Assembly (NCBI GenBank): GCA_019775845.1
Contig: JADQAV010000018.1
Coordinates: forward strand, 503,044 to 567,043
DNA from: Myrmaecium sp. VS I D KN 1
Lineage: Eukaryota; Ascomycota; Dothideomycetes; Valsariales; Valsariaceae
Reading direction: 5' to 3'
DNA length: 64,000 bases
The notes below the pieces were generated by a model that was given only the letters and a program-made list of their open reading frames with translations, searched no databases and had not been told where the DNA came from. The translations under genes were made by a program, and so were the position numbers. Below are positions 54,127 to 64,000 of this stretch, piece after piece (positions within the stretch are counted from its first letter, which is position 1; the number at the start of each line of letters is the position of its first letter).

Positions 54127-54742
54127 CCGCCTCGCAGAGCATGACCGTACCAGCCGTCATGGACCACACTACGTTTTCTCTTCTGTTTATGCTTTCAACC
54201 GGAATATCTTATCTCAACATTGTTACCATGGCGTTGTCTTATTGGTTCTGTTGCATGACTAGGCGGTTCGGCTTTTGATTTCCTGTCCTAGATTTCATGA
54301 TGATGCTACGAGATTGGTGCACGTTCGTATATATATTCCTGTGCTATTATTAGTATTAGACTAGAAGACAAAGGCTTTGGGATTTTTGGAGGGCTGTTTC
54401 ACGACGCTCACTTTATCACTTTCCTTGAGACGCCGCCACGGAGACCAGCGAAAAGAGCTTGCTTATAGTACCCTTGCTATATCAGAGGCATCCTTCAGCC
54501 TCTCCCATGACTCGAACAAGAAGGCGAGTAGTGGTCTCGGTTAAGCGAGCCAATCTGGCGTGAATCACTCCGCATCGGCATTTGATCTTTTTATCGCGGC
54601 CTTTCCTCGGCAACGATATCACCACCGGAGGCCTCACGTCAGACCCCTCCGACATTCGCGCCGCCGTGATTGCTTTTCTTCGGGGTGCAAACGCCAACAT
54701 CTTTACTCACCCGACGTCCCTTCTCTTACACATCCTCGCACC
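54127..54742. other. Intergenic, 616 bp
   Basis: 3' flank of the kinase gene and promoter of the CAF16-type gene, same strand. No gene seen. Confidence 0.5.
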
Positions 54743-55707
54743 ATGAGCGCCACTCCCGAGCTCCCCGCCCCCTCAGTCGAGGTCAGCAACCTCAGCTACA
54801 AGTTCGCCGACGGAAGCAATGGCCTCTCCGACATCTCCCTCTCTCTGCCCCCGGGGTCGCGCACCCTCCTCATCGGCGGTATGTCGTCGCCATCCTGCCC
54901 CCCTCCGCAGGCCAAGCGCCTTAACAAATGCAGCTCGCTGACCCCCATATCCCATCCCTAGCCAACGGCGCCGGCAAAACCACCCTCCTCCGCCTGCTCT
55001 CCGGCAAGCGCATGGCGCCGGCCAACAGCATCCGGATCGGCGGGGTAGACCCGTTCCTGGACGGGCTGGAAGGGGTCACCTACCTCGGGCTCGAATGGGT
55101 GCTGAACCCGATCGTGCGCACCGACATCGACGTGCCGACGCTGCTGGACAGCGTGGGCGGGTCGCATTACGCGCAGCGCCGGGACGAGCTGGTTGAGATC
55201 CTGGACATCGATCTGTCGTGGCGCATGCACGCGGTGAGCGATGGGGAGCGGCGTCGGGTCCAGCTGGCGATGGGATTGGTGCGGCCGTGGCGCATCTTGC
55301 TGCTGGATGAGATCACGGTTGACCTGGATCTGCTGAGCCGGAGCAACTTCCTTCATTTTTTGAAGAGGGAGACGGAGACGCGGCCGTGCACGATCGTGTA
55401 TGCGACGCATATCTTGGATAACCTGGCGGATTGGCCGACGCATCTGGTGCACTTGAGCTTGGGGAGGACGAGGAAGTGGGGCAGCTTGGAGACGCTCGGG
55501 GTGCAGCCGGGGAAGCCGGGTAGGAGCGGAAATAGCCAGCTGGGAGACTTGGTGCTGGAGTGGTTGAAGGAGGATTTGAAGGAGCGGGGGCCGCGGAATG
55601 GCAAGCGGAGAGGGGCGGAGGGGAAGAGTTATGAACAGGCGGGTGTTGGTGGGTATGGGCTGGAGAAGGTGAGGGATGATGAGACGAGTGTGCGGAGGGA
55701 GAGGTAG
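54743..55707 (+). CDS. CAF16: CAF16-type soluble ABC ATPase
   Basis: Exons 54743..54878 and 54962..55707 give 293 aa. Single ABC domain without membrane segments: Walker A IGANGAGKTTLLRLL is split by the intron, an LSGGQ-like signature reads VSDGERRRVQ, Walker B is ILLLDEITVDLD, and the H-loop lies in YATHILDNLADW. FLDGLEGVTYLGLEW and WLKEDLKERG are typical of Caf16, which in yeast associates with the CCR4-NOT regulatory complex. The tail (about 250-293) is Gly/Arg-rich and divergent. The acceptor CTAG is a good match. Another ATP-binding role cannot be excluded. Confidence 0.92.
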
Positions 55708-56960
55708 GGAGGCTGCTCTGATGCATCCCTACCTTCTCTTCTTTCACATGTCCTCATCTTCGCTTCTCTTCTGTTACTAGAATGATCTTGTGGGCGTGTG
55801 GACCGCATTCAACAAAAGCTCACGCGGTTATCAAGAGGCCCGCGACTGTGGAGGCAGGCGTGGGCATTGGAACTCGGCGTTTCCTTCAACACGAATGGCT
55901 GGAAGAGGTTCACGTTTATCTGATCATGAGGGTGGGTATGAGCATCTCTATGGGGGCATGGCGGGCTCGTTTTTTCCTGCTTGTTTTTCTTTTCTTCGAT
56001 CGAAAGTTACCCTAGAGATGTCCCTTTCAACTGGACTTTGAACGCAATGCATTTGGTACATATGCATATATTCTCTTTGGTTGGTGAATGGTATTCCCCT
56101 CATTCTGTTCTAAGAATGAATCATGCCTTATGTATGGGAAGGATGACTGTCCGGGCCCTCACATACCCCTACCTTGACTTAGGAATGCAACTGTGGGAGT
56201 CACACAAATGGATTGAAATCGCATAGATTCAGCTACCCACTTGTAATCTTCGTTGAGGTACGTTCGCCCCCCTGCTGCTATATAGTTTCCAGAAGGCTGT
56301 CGAGTGGGCATAGGTTCTGAGCTGTGCTGCCTAGTAGCCGGCCATCACGGTCGCCTGAAGCGTACACCGCAAGGCATCAAGACTTCTCGATGAGTGACTC
56401 AACCACGACAATGACTCTTTCCTCCCGCATGCAGCGCCATGGGACGCTCGCATTGCTGCGCGTAGTACGGCACGGGGTGAAGGTCAATTCAATTCAATGT
56501 CAGAGTAGTGCTTAGGTACTCGGCCTGCCGTTTGCCGTTATGACTCCATCCCCGCCTCGCGCCGATTAGATAAAAGGTCCGCACACGTCAGTGACGCCCC
56601 CTTCTCACGGCAGCACTTCCACATCGGCATCTTGCTTTCTTCGCCATCCATTCATCAAACCCACTCCATCTACCACTCTTCTTCGGTGTATCCTTCACCT
56701 GGCAAGCCTTCAATGCCTGCACATCTCATGGACCGACGATCTTTACGACAGACCATCGCACGAGGAAAACAGACCGTATCTATATTAGCCTATCGATTAC
56801 GAACAGGAGCTTGAGCTCGTTGGACTACTAAGCCAGCAGCTCCTCGGCGCCGGAAACCTACATACCTACGCCGGAGTGCTACATTTATATCGCGATTGCA
56901 TACCAGATATACGACGTTAATATACACATCGAGTGCCAGCCGCTCTGACCATTCGGTGCC
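55708..56960. other. Intergenic, 1.25 kb
   Basis: Between the CAF16-type gene and the GTPase gene, same strand. An 80-codon frame at 55790-56041 (MGVWTAFNKSSRGYQ) has no recognised family and no splice partner that I can support. The last ~300 bases look like a promoter with CT-rich tracts. Confidence 0.5.
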
Positions 56961-59141
56961 ATGCCGCAGCCGACGCCAGTCTCCCACCTCCCGCCGCAGG
57001 AAAAGCGGCGCGGTGAATCGGTACTGACCTCGATCGCAAATCACCTTCTGCTATCAGTCTAGCTAACCGCGACACTCGTCCTCAGGCCCTCTCAGACTTT
57101 GCGAACTACGTCCACACCCAGCACGCGCAGCGGCGACCGCCACTCGGCCCGGCGCCGGCAGCAGCAGCAGCAGCGGAAGACCATGACGAGCTCGCCTTCC
57201 TAGACTCGTTGGACTTGAGCGAAACGAAGCCAGTGGTTGACCTCCGCCGCGCGTTACTGGAAGATGACGCGAAGGATGAATTGCGGCGATACGTGCGCGA
57301 GCGATTGGAGGAGGGTAAAGGGGAGGCTTTGTTGGATGTGGGACTGGAGGAAAGCGGGGAGGGTATGGGGTTCGATGCCCAGCAATGGAAGGATGCTTGG
57401 GAGAGGGTGAAGGCGGCTGCGGAGGAGGAGACGGCGGATGCTTGGGTGGTTCTGACGAGGGGTGTGGGATTGGAGGGTGTTGAGGTGGGTGAGGGTGAGG
57501 AGAAGGGAGGGGCGAGAGGGAAGGTTATGCTACGCAAGAGACCGAGTACTGTGGAGGAGGTCATTGAGACGAGGGTTGCGGTTGTGGGAAATGGTGAGTA
57601 TACCCTGTTCTCTTCGAGCCTTGTACCGTTTTAGGCCAGGCGACTAACCTCTTGGGCAGTGGATGCTGGAAAAAGCACTATGCTGGGAGTGTTGGTGAAG
57701 GGCAACTTGGATGATGGCAGGGGAAAGGCCCGAGTCAATCTGTTCCGCCACAAGCACGAGATTGAGAGCGGTCGGACGAGCTCGGTTGGCATGGAGATCA
57801 TGGGATTCGATAGCAAGGGCGAGGTTGTGGCGGCGTCGGTGCCTGGAAGAAAGCTGACATGGGAGGAGATTGGCAAGAGATCGGTGAGCTCGACACGGAC
57901 GATAGTTGCATTTGCGCTAGAGTTGCTGACGACGCGGTCAGGCGAAAGTCATCAGCTTCACAGATCTGGCCGGACACGAGCGGTATCTTAGGACTACCGT
58001 GTTTGGCATGCTGAGCAGTGAGCCCAATTATTGCCTGCTGATGGTGGCGGCGAATAATGGGCTGATCGGGATGAGCAAGTATGCTTCAGCGCTTGTTCCA
58101 TTCCGAAGGACCGGCTGACGATGGTTGCAGAGAGCATCTCGGCATTGCTTTGGCGCTGAACGTGCCGGTCATGGTCGTCATAACCAAAATCGACATCTGC
58201 CCTCCCAACATCCTCCAGGAAACCATTACTCAGCTCACCAAGATCCTCAAGTCGCCAGGAGCACGTAAAATCCCCATTTTCATCAAGAACCGGAAGGAAT
58301 GCATCAACACGGCTGTATGCTTCGCCCCCTTGCTTACTTGCCATTAAGTCCAGTCACTGACCGTTACAAGACTCAAATCGTCTCCCGCCGTATCTGTCCC
58401 ATCTTCCAAGTCTCCAACGTGACAGGGGAGTCTCTCGATCTCGTCCGCACCTTCCTCAACATCCTTCCGCACCATGGCAACTACCCGACCGCCGCGCCCC
58501 TGGAGTTCCACGTCTCCGACACCTTCTCCGTGCCCTTCGTTGGCACGGTCGTCAGCGGTGTCGTGCGCTCTGGCGTCCTGCACGCGGGCGACACCGTACT
58601 GGTAGGCCCGGACGGGCTGGGAAACTTCGTGACGACGAAAGTGCGCAGCATCGAGCGGAAACGCATCAGCGTGCCGGCAGCCAGCGCCGGGCAGAGCGCA
58701 TCGCTGGCGCTTCGAAACGTCCGCCGGAAGGACGTCCGCAAGGGCATGGTCGTGCTGCACAAACCGGAGCCCCCCCTCCCGATGCCGCAGGTGTACCGGG
58801 AGTTCGTCGCCGAAGTGCTCATCCTGAGCCATGCGACCACCATCCGGCCGAAGTATCAGGCCATGCTGCATGTGGGCCCCGTCAGCCAGACGTGCGCCAT
58901 TATCGATATCGATCGCGGGTATCTGCGCAGTGGCGATCGCGCGATGGTGGCGTTCCGCTTCACGCAGAGGCCGGAGTGGTTGGCGGTGGGGGAGCGCATC
59001 CTGTTCCGGGAGGGAAGGACAAAAGGGCTGGGCGTGGTGAAGGCGTTGGGGTGGGATCCGGAGCATCCGTTGAGCGAGGGTAGATTGGGAGGGAATGTAG
59101 CTGGGGAAGGGAAGGCTGCTGCGACGGAGAGTGCGAAGTGA
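56961..59141 (+). CDS. GTPBP1/GTPBP2-type translational GTPase
   Basis: Six exons: 56961..57012, 57096..57593, 57660..57883, 57942..58078, 58131..58314, 58371..59141; about 621 aa. EF-Tu/eEF1A-like family. G1 is VVGNVDAGKST (split by intron 2), the G2 region is [14 protein letters not shown]3 is [10 protein letters not shown]4 is VITKID. Domain 2/3 beta-barrels follow ([50 protein letters not shown]). GTPBP1/2 proteins act on stalled ribosomes and mRNA decay in animals; the fungal role is unclear. An N-terminal acidic helix region (residues 40-180) is as in family members. The first intron is ambiguous: donor 57013 with acceptor before 57096, or donor 57021 with acceptor before 57086; both keep frame. 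Confidence 0.9.
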
Positions 59142-59462
59142 GGGTGAGGGTCGGAAGTTGTCTTTCGGATTGCTCTTTGAATAGGGTCTGTTTGCGGTGA
59201 GCGAAGGACTGTTTCATCGTTGATCCGGTGCTGCTTGAATAATTCTATTGGGTTATTAATTCACATATTCCTGTTGCGCCATTGCATTCGTCCGGAGTTC
59301 GCTGCTTCGTCCCTCATCGAACCTTCGCCATTGACCTCGACCGCCGCGCGTATCAAATGCCCATTCCTAAACGCCTGATATGCATGCCCTTACCCCACCA
59401 CCGTCAATGCCCTTTTTCTCCATTACTTCCCTTCACAGCCTTCCACCCCCATTTCTCTTCCC
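59142..59462. other. Intergenic, 321 bp between converging genes
   Basis: 3' flanks of the GTPase (plus) and RPA3 (minus). No gene. Confidence 0.5.
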
Positions 59463-59974
59463 TCACTCCTGGTCATAAAAGATCTCCTTATACCGATGCG
59501 TCGCATCCACCACGGCATCAACGGCGTTGAAATCTGTAAGTTGACAATCGCGCAATCAGCAGGAGCTTCCTAGACGAGACGGACTCCACAAAGGAGGGGA
59601 AAGGGGGTATTTCACGCACCGATTCCGGTCCCGAAATCCGTGCTGGCGAGCACGCGCACGCGCAGATCGGATTGCACCTTGCCGATGACTTCGACGGCGT
59701 GGTTGGGGGTGAGGTGGGCGTCCTGTATGCATGGGGGAGGGGAATGGGTTAGTTTGGTTACCTGATGCCTGGGGGAGGTTGTTCTTCCGGAGGGGGTTTT
59801 CTTTTTTTTTTTTCTTTCGCTCACCCGGTTCAGAATCAAGGTGATCTGGCCGCCGGCGTCGATGGTGGCTTCTTCGCCGCGGAGCTGGATGACCTTGCCG
59901 AGGATGCGGACGGTGCCCCGGTCGACGAAGGTCTCGAGGTACCGGGCGTTGACGCGGGGGGTTTGCTCGGACAT
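59463..59974 (-). CDS. RFA3: Replication protein A 14-kDa subunit
   Basis: Exons 59974..59825, 59722..59620 and 59533..59463 give 107 aa, the expected size. The smallest RPA subunit is one OB-fold that holds the RPA70/RPA32/RPA14 trimer on single-stranded DNA. Recognisable sequence: TPRVNARYLETFVDRGTVRI, GKVIQLRGEEATIDAGGQIT, HAVEVIGKVQSDLRVRVL, then FNAVDAVVDATHRYKEIFYD, the C-terminal trimerisation helix. Exon joins are NR-DAHL and GI-DFN, all in phase. The frame is open 190 bases upstream of this ATG, but MSEQTPRVNARYL is the family-like start. It is divergent from SPB1. Confidence 0.93.
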
Positions 59975-60353
59975 GTCGCTGTTGCTTTCTTCTGTGGTCG
60001 CGCTTGGGGATGTTTTGTTGTCCGGTGTGTGGGGTGTGTTTGATCGCCTTGGTGGTTTCGTGGAGGGGTTTGGTCGTGATGCGGTTCTCTTTGGATAGAG
60101 GAGGTGAAAGTGGTTTCGCGCCCAGACGCGTCGACGCGCGATCACGATCCTTGAGCAGGGGTTCAATCTTCCTCCGAGTGGGGCTTTTGTGCCTCAGGCG
60201 TCAAGTGTCAAGCCTCGCCCGCAGACCCTTGCGTGGTGGCGGCCCGAGGATGAGCCGCGAAATGTTCGAACATTTTTGCCCCGGGCCTCATGCAATCTCA
60301 GCTCCACGACTCGTCCACCGCCGAAGGCTTCAACATCACGTAGCCTTGCAGCC
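59975..60353. promoter_or_regulatory. Divergent promoter region, RPA3 / SPB1
   Basis: 379 bp shared by two growth-related genes. No clear TATA box. Confidence 0.45.
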
Positions 60354-62963
60354 ATGGCGATCCAGAAGAAGGTTTGTCGTCCGAGACCCCCCGGTTCCGG
60401 GCATCGCTAATGTCATTTTGTTTTTCAGCACGGCAAGGGCCGTCTCGACAAATGGTACAAGCTCGCGAAGGAGAAGGGCTACCGCGCCCGTGCCGCCTTC
60501 AAGCTCATCCAGCTCAACAAGCGGTACAACTTCCTCGAGAAGTCGCGCGTCCTGATCGATCTCTGCGCCGCGCCGGGATCATGGTGTCAGGTCGCCGCCG
60601 AGGTGATGCCGCCGAACTCCCTCATCGTCGGCGTGGATCTGGCGCCCATCAAACCGATCCCGAGATGTATCACCTTCCAGAGCGATATTACGACGGACAA
60701 GTGCAGGGCCACGCTGCGCCAGCATCTCAAGACGTGGAAGGCGGACACGGTCCTGCACGACGGTGCGCCCAACGTGGGTACGGCGTGGGTGCAGGATGCG
60801 TTCTCGCAGGCGGAGTTGGCCTTGCAGAGTTTGCGCTTGGCGACCGACTTCCTTCGTGAGGGAGGCACGTTCGTCACGAAGGTGTTCCGGTCCAAGGACT
60901 ACAACTCTCTCCTGTGGGTCTTCAACCAGCTGTTCGAGAAGGTGGAGGCGACCAAGCCGCCCTCCTCGCGTAACGTCTCCGCTGAGATCTTCGTGGTCTG
61001 CCGCGGGTACAAGGCGCCCAAGCGGTTGGATCCGAAGTTCCTCGACCCGAAGAGCGTGTTCGCGGAGGTGGCGGCCGGCAAGCCGAACAACGAGGCCAAG
61101 GTTTTCAACCCGGAGAAGAAGAAGAGGAAGCGTGAGGGTTATGAGGAGGGGGATTACACACAGTTCAAGGAGGCGCCCGTGTACGACTTCATTGAGACGA
61201 GCGATCCGATCGACATGCTGGGTACCCTGAACCGACTCAGCTTCCACAAGAACCCGAATGGCGATGTGGCCATGACGACCATCGAACGGCTGCCCGAGAC
61301 GACGCAAGAGATTCGGGACTGCTGCAACGATCTGAAGGTGCTGGGACGTGCGGACTTCAAGAGACTGCTGCGGTGGCGTTTGGCAGTGCGGGAAATCCTA
61401 GGCTTCCCGTCCAAGAAGCAGGCGAAGAAGGAGGAGGAGGAGGCGGAAGATGAGGTGGCGGAAGTGGAAGAGATGGATGAGGAGCTGAAGATCCAGGAGG
61501 AACTGCAGCGGTTGAAGGAGAAGGAAGACGCGAAGAAGAAGAGGGAAAGGAGGAAAGAGAATGAGCGGAAGCAGAAGGAGATCGTGCGCATGCAAATGGG
61601 CATGACAACGCCCTTCGAAATCGGCATGGAGCAGGATGGCCCGATCGGTGAAGATGCCATGTTCTCGCTCAAGCAGGTGGAGAAGTCGGGTGGTCTGAAC
61701 AAGATTGCGAAAGGCAAGATGGTCATCGAGCAGGAGAAGCAGTTGCCAAGTGAAGAGGAAGAGGACGAAGACGAGGACAGCGATCCGGAAGCCGATGCTT
61801 TGGAGGGGGAACTGGACGCCATGTACGAGGCTTACACGGAGAAGAAGGCCGAGGCTGACGCCAAGTATCGGGCGAAGAGGGCACGAAAAGAGCATGAAGA
61901 CGGAGAATGGAATGGCTTTTCTGATGGCGAGAATAAGGACAGCGATAGCGACGAGGACGTCGTTGAAGAGGAGGACAGTGATAGTGATAGCGACGATGAA
62001 GAGGGCCCTAAGTCGTTGGTGACGGACCTTCAATCTAACGCTAAAGGCAAGAGCGGCCTTTCACGGAAGGCCGAGATGTTCTTCGATCAAGATGTCTTCC
62101 GTGGCATCGATGGCCTGGACGGGCTGGAAGGCGTCGAGGAGGAAGAAGATGAAGATTCGGAGATGGAAGACGCTCTTGATGCTCTTGAGAAGTCTCGGAA
62201 GAAGAATGCCGTGGAAACACCCGCCAAATCTTCTGCCATCAACTCTTCCAAGCAGTCCACCTCCGAAGAGGAGGATGACGAGGACTCCATCTTCTCCGCC
62301 GACGAAGATGACTCGGACGATGCCGCCTCCGACACCTCCTCCATTGAGGCCGTTGTACGCCCCTCGACGTGGGAAGAAGATGATACGCCGATGAAGAACG
62401 GTCGGCCAGACATCGACATCATCACTGCAGAAGCCATGACGTTGGCACAGCAGCTAGCGACGGGTCAAAAGACCAAGCACGATCTCCTCGACGACGGCTT
62501 CAACAAATACTCCCTCCGCGACGTGGACGGCCTGCCTGAGTGGTTCCTCGACGACGAGTCTCGCCATTCCCGTCCGCAACGGCCCATCACGGCTGCTGCC
62601 GCCGCAGCGATCAAAGAGAAGCTTCGTGCATTGAACGCTCGGCCCATCAAGAAGGTGCAGGAGGCGAAGGCCAGGAAGAAGATGAAGGCGGCGCAGAAGC
62701 TGGAGAAGCTGAAGCAGAAGTCGGCCCTCTTGCTGGACGAGGAGGGCATGACGGAGAAGGAGAAGGCCAGCGCGGTGACGAAGCTGATGTCCCGCGCGGC
62801 CAAGAAGAGGCCCAGGCAGAAGGTGACGGTGGTGGTGGCGAAGGGAAAGAACAGGGGTGTGAGTGGTAGGCCGAAGGGCACGAAGGGTAAATATAAGATG
62901 GTGGATGCGCGGATGAAGAAGGACTTGAGGGGTCTGAAGAGGGCGGCTAAGAAGAAGAAGTAG
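60354..62963 (+). CDS. SPB1: SPB1, 27S pre-rRNA 2'-O-methyltransferase
   Basis: An 18-base first exon (60354..60371, MAIQKK) joins 60429..62963; 850 aa, as in yeast (841). Spb1 methylates the 25S rRNA A-loop G2922 in the nucleolus during 60S assembly. The RrmJ/FtsJ fold occupies 1-210 ([33 protein letters not shown]), with the K-D-K-E tetrad Lys31, Asp117 (LHDGAPN), Lys157 (VTKVFR), Glu192. DUF3381 is at about 235-390 ([29 protein letters not shown]). Acidic and coiled-coil low complexity covers 390-640, and the Spb1 C-terminal domain (640-850: [47 protein letters not shown]) ends in a Lys tail. Known introns of this gene are often just after the start, as here. Confidence 0.97.
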
Positions 62964-63450
62964 TCGTTTTTCATCGTTCGCATGAATGGACTTGCCGCGT
63001 TTATGTGGTGGTGTTTAGGGTTTCCTGGCGTATATCATTGTGTTGCAGGGGGTGGGAAGAAGGGTCTAGGATAAAAGTCAAAGAGCCTGTCGATTCTGCT
63101 CTACTTACATCAGATCATGTGTGCTATCATGCCGTCGTGTATACAGTAATTGTGACTATAGATCCCTTCGTTTCGAAATGAGCCGGCGGACGGGACGTTT
63201 AACGCCAAGACAACGTCAGCCCTACGGCAGCGCAACCAAATTCCGGCGCACCTCGTACCTTTCGAGCTTCCTTCACCGTCAAGTTCACAACATCATCACA
63301 ACACGCCGTCACCCTCTCGCATATCCCTTTGAAGCGCATCTGTAGCTTGCGCGCTGCCTGAATCACATTTGACATCTATTATCGTCCCCTTTCATCCAGC
63401 ACATCGGCCACGCGCACACCTTCCACGCGCCTCGTCACAACCGAGTAAAC
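62964..63450. other. Intergenic, 487 bp
   Basis: 3' flank of SPB1 and promoter of the next gene, same strand. No gene seen. Confidence 0.5.
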
Positions 63451-64000
63451 ATGCCGCCTCCACGACCCGCCCTCCCTCCAGGGGGAAAGCGCATGACCGC
63501 CAATCCCGCCCGCCCAGCACGGCATCGACCAGGCAAACCCACACTCGAGGAAGAATCCTCTTCCGAAGAGGAATCCGAAGCCGAGGAACAGACACAGCAG
63601 ACGCAGAGAAAGGCCCCGCCTCCACCAAAAGCGAGCAGTTTCCCAGGACCCGGGAGGTCGGCGGGCGTGATCGTGCCGCAGCCGAAACCTGTGCTGGATG
63701 TCAACGAGGAAGAGTTCGAGACGGAGGATGAGAGCGAGGGGGGCCGGCTGTCGAAGGCGGAAGGGCGTGCGGAGGAGGGTAGTGAGGAATCTGGCTCTGA
63801 GGAGGAGGAGGAGGAGGAGGAGGAGAGCAGCGAGGAAGAGGAAAGCTCGAGTGAGGATGAAGCTGCGCGGCGCCGCGCGGCTTTCCGGCCGAAATTTGTT
63901 AGGAAGGATCAGCGGAAGGGGGAGCAGGCGCTGGATCCGGAGGCGGTGGCAGAGTCTAAGAGGAAGAAGGAGGAGGAGGAGAGGAAGAAAAAATTGGATG
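63451..64000 (+). CDS. MFAP1-type spliceosomal protein (partial, N-terminal part)
   Basis: Open from ATG 63451 to the window end (183 codons). It starts MPPPRPALPPGGKRMTANPARP, followed by an acidic SSSEEESEAEEQ run, VLDVNEEEFETEDESE, a second long Glu/Ser run, then RRRAAFRPKFVRKDQRKGEQ, the conserved basic segment that follows the acidic part in MFAP1 proteins, and a Lys/Glu-rich coiled-coil start (ESKRKKEEEERKKKL). MFAP1 (Spp381-related) belongs to the spliceosomal B complex with Prp38. The characteristic C-terminal domain lies outside the window, so the call rests on layout and the RPKFV segment. Confidence 0.7.
   Translation, partial: MPPPRPALPPGGKRMTANPARPARHRPGKPTLEEESSSEEESEAEEQTQQTQRKAPPPPKASSFPGPGRSAGVIVPQPKPVLDVNEEEFETEDESEGGRLSKAEGRAEEGSEESGSEEEEEEEEESSEEEESSSEDEAARRRAAFRPKFVRKDQRKGEQALDPEAVAESKRKKEEEERKKKLD

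Noticed and set aside
55790-56041. Frame MGVWTAFNKSSRGYQ.. of about 80 codons
   Set aside because: Starts just after the CAF16-type stop; no splice sites join it to that gene in phase and no family is recognised.
1-64000. CRISPR arrays, bacterial operons, Shine-Dalgarno sites, LTR or DNA-virus-derived elements
   Set aside because: Looked for and not seen; gene structure is eukaryotic throughout, with spliced genes and no capsid, integrase or reverse-transcriptase sequence.

Overview
The window looks like nuclear DNA of a filamentous ascomycete (Pezizomycotina). Almost every recognisable gene has an orthologue in that group. Introns are short (mostly 50-120 nt) with GT..AG borders, genes sit on both strands without operons, and coding DNA is GC-rich and low in repeats. 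I cannot fix class or genus from the sequence alone. All product names come from recognising motifs and family-like sequence by eye; no search was run. Exon limits were derived by keeping the reading frame across consensus splice sites.

Layout. 0-10 kb: a rhomboid protease cut by the window edge, a C2H2 zinc-finger protein, cyanate hydratase (cyanase) with an N-terminal presequence-like extension, and a four-exon phospholipase D. 10-15.5 kb: an accessory-looking stretch. It holds a ~250 bp AT-rich island with the dinucleotide scar of repeat-induced point mutation (RIP), then three intronless same-strand genes that I read as diverged paralogues of one unrecognised family. A foldback MITE-like element and a tandem duplication lie between them. 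16-27 kb: an unrecognised two-exon gene, a U-box cyclophilin (PPIL2/CYP60 type), a tiny single-pass membrane protein, DNA ligase IV (NHEJ) and an IRS4-type EH-domain protein. 27-34 kb: mitochondrial inner membrane protease subunit 1, a JMJD7-type JmjC hydroxylase, and a divergent pair that I read as uracil-5-carboxylate decarboxylase and thymine dioxygenase, the first and last enzymes of fungal thymine-to-uracil salvage. The pair shares one promoter rich in GATA sites, and a tRNA-Ser(AGA) follows. 34-42 kb: two GPI-anchor-type surface proteins, a gene-poor 2.6 kb stretch, and a DUF676-like alpha/beta hydrolase with an overlapping upstream ORF. 42-55 kb: a YML020W-like hydrolase, tRNA isopentenyltransferase (MOD5 type, two candidate start codons), TOM22 and TOM40 side by side, a 6-phosphofructo-2-kinase whose bisphosphatase half has lost its catalytic histidine, and the CAF16 ABC protein. 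56-64 kb: a GTPBP1/2-type GTPase, RPA3 and SPB1 from a shared promoter, and the start of an MFAP1-type spliceosomal protein.

How they fit together: most genes are unrelated housekeeping neighbours. Three local groupings look meaningful: the thymine-salvage pair, the TOM22-TOM40 pair beside other mitochondria-linked genes, and the three-gene paralogue cluster next to RIP-scarred DNA. The last is the best candidate for something undescribed.
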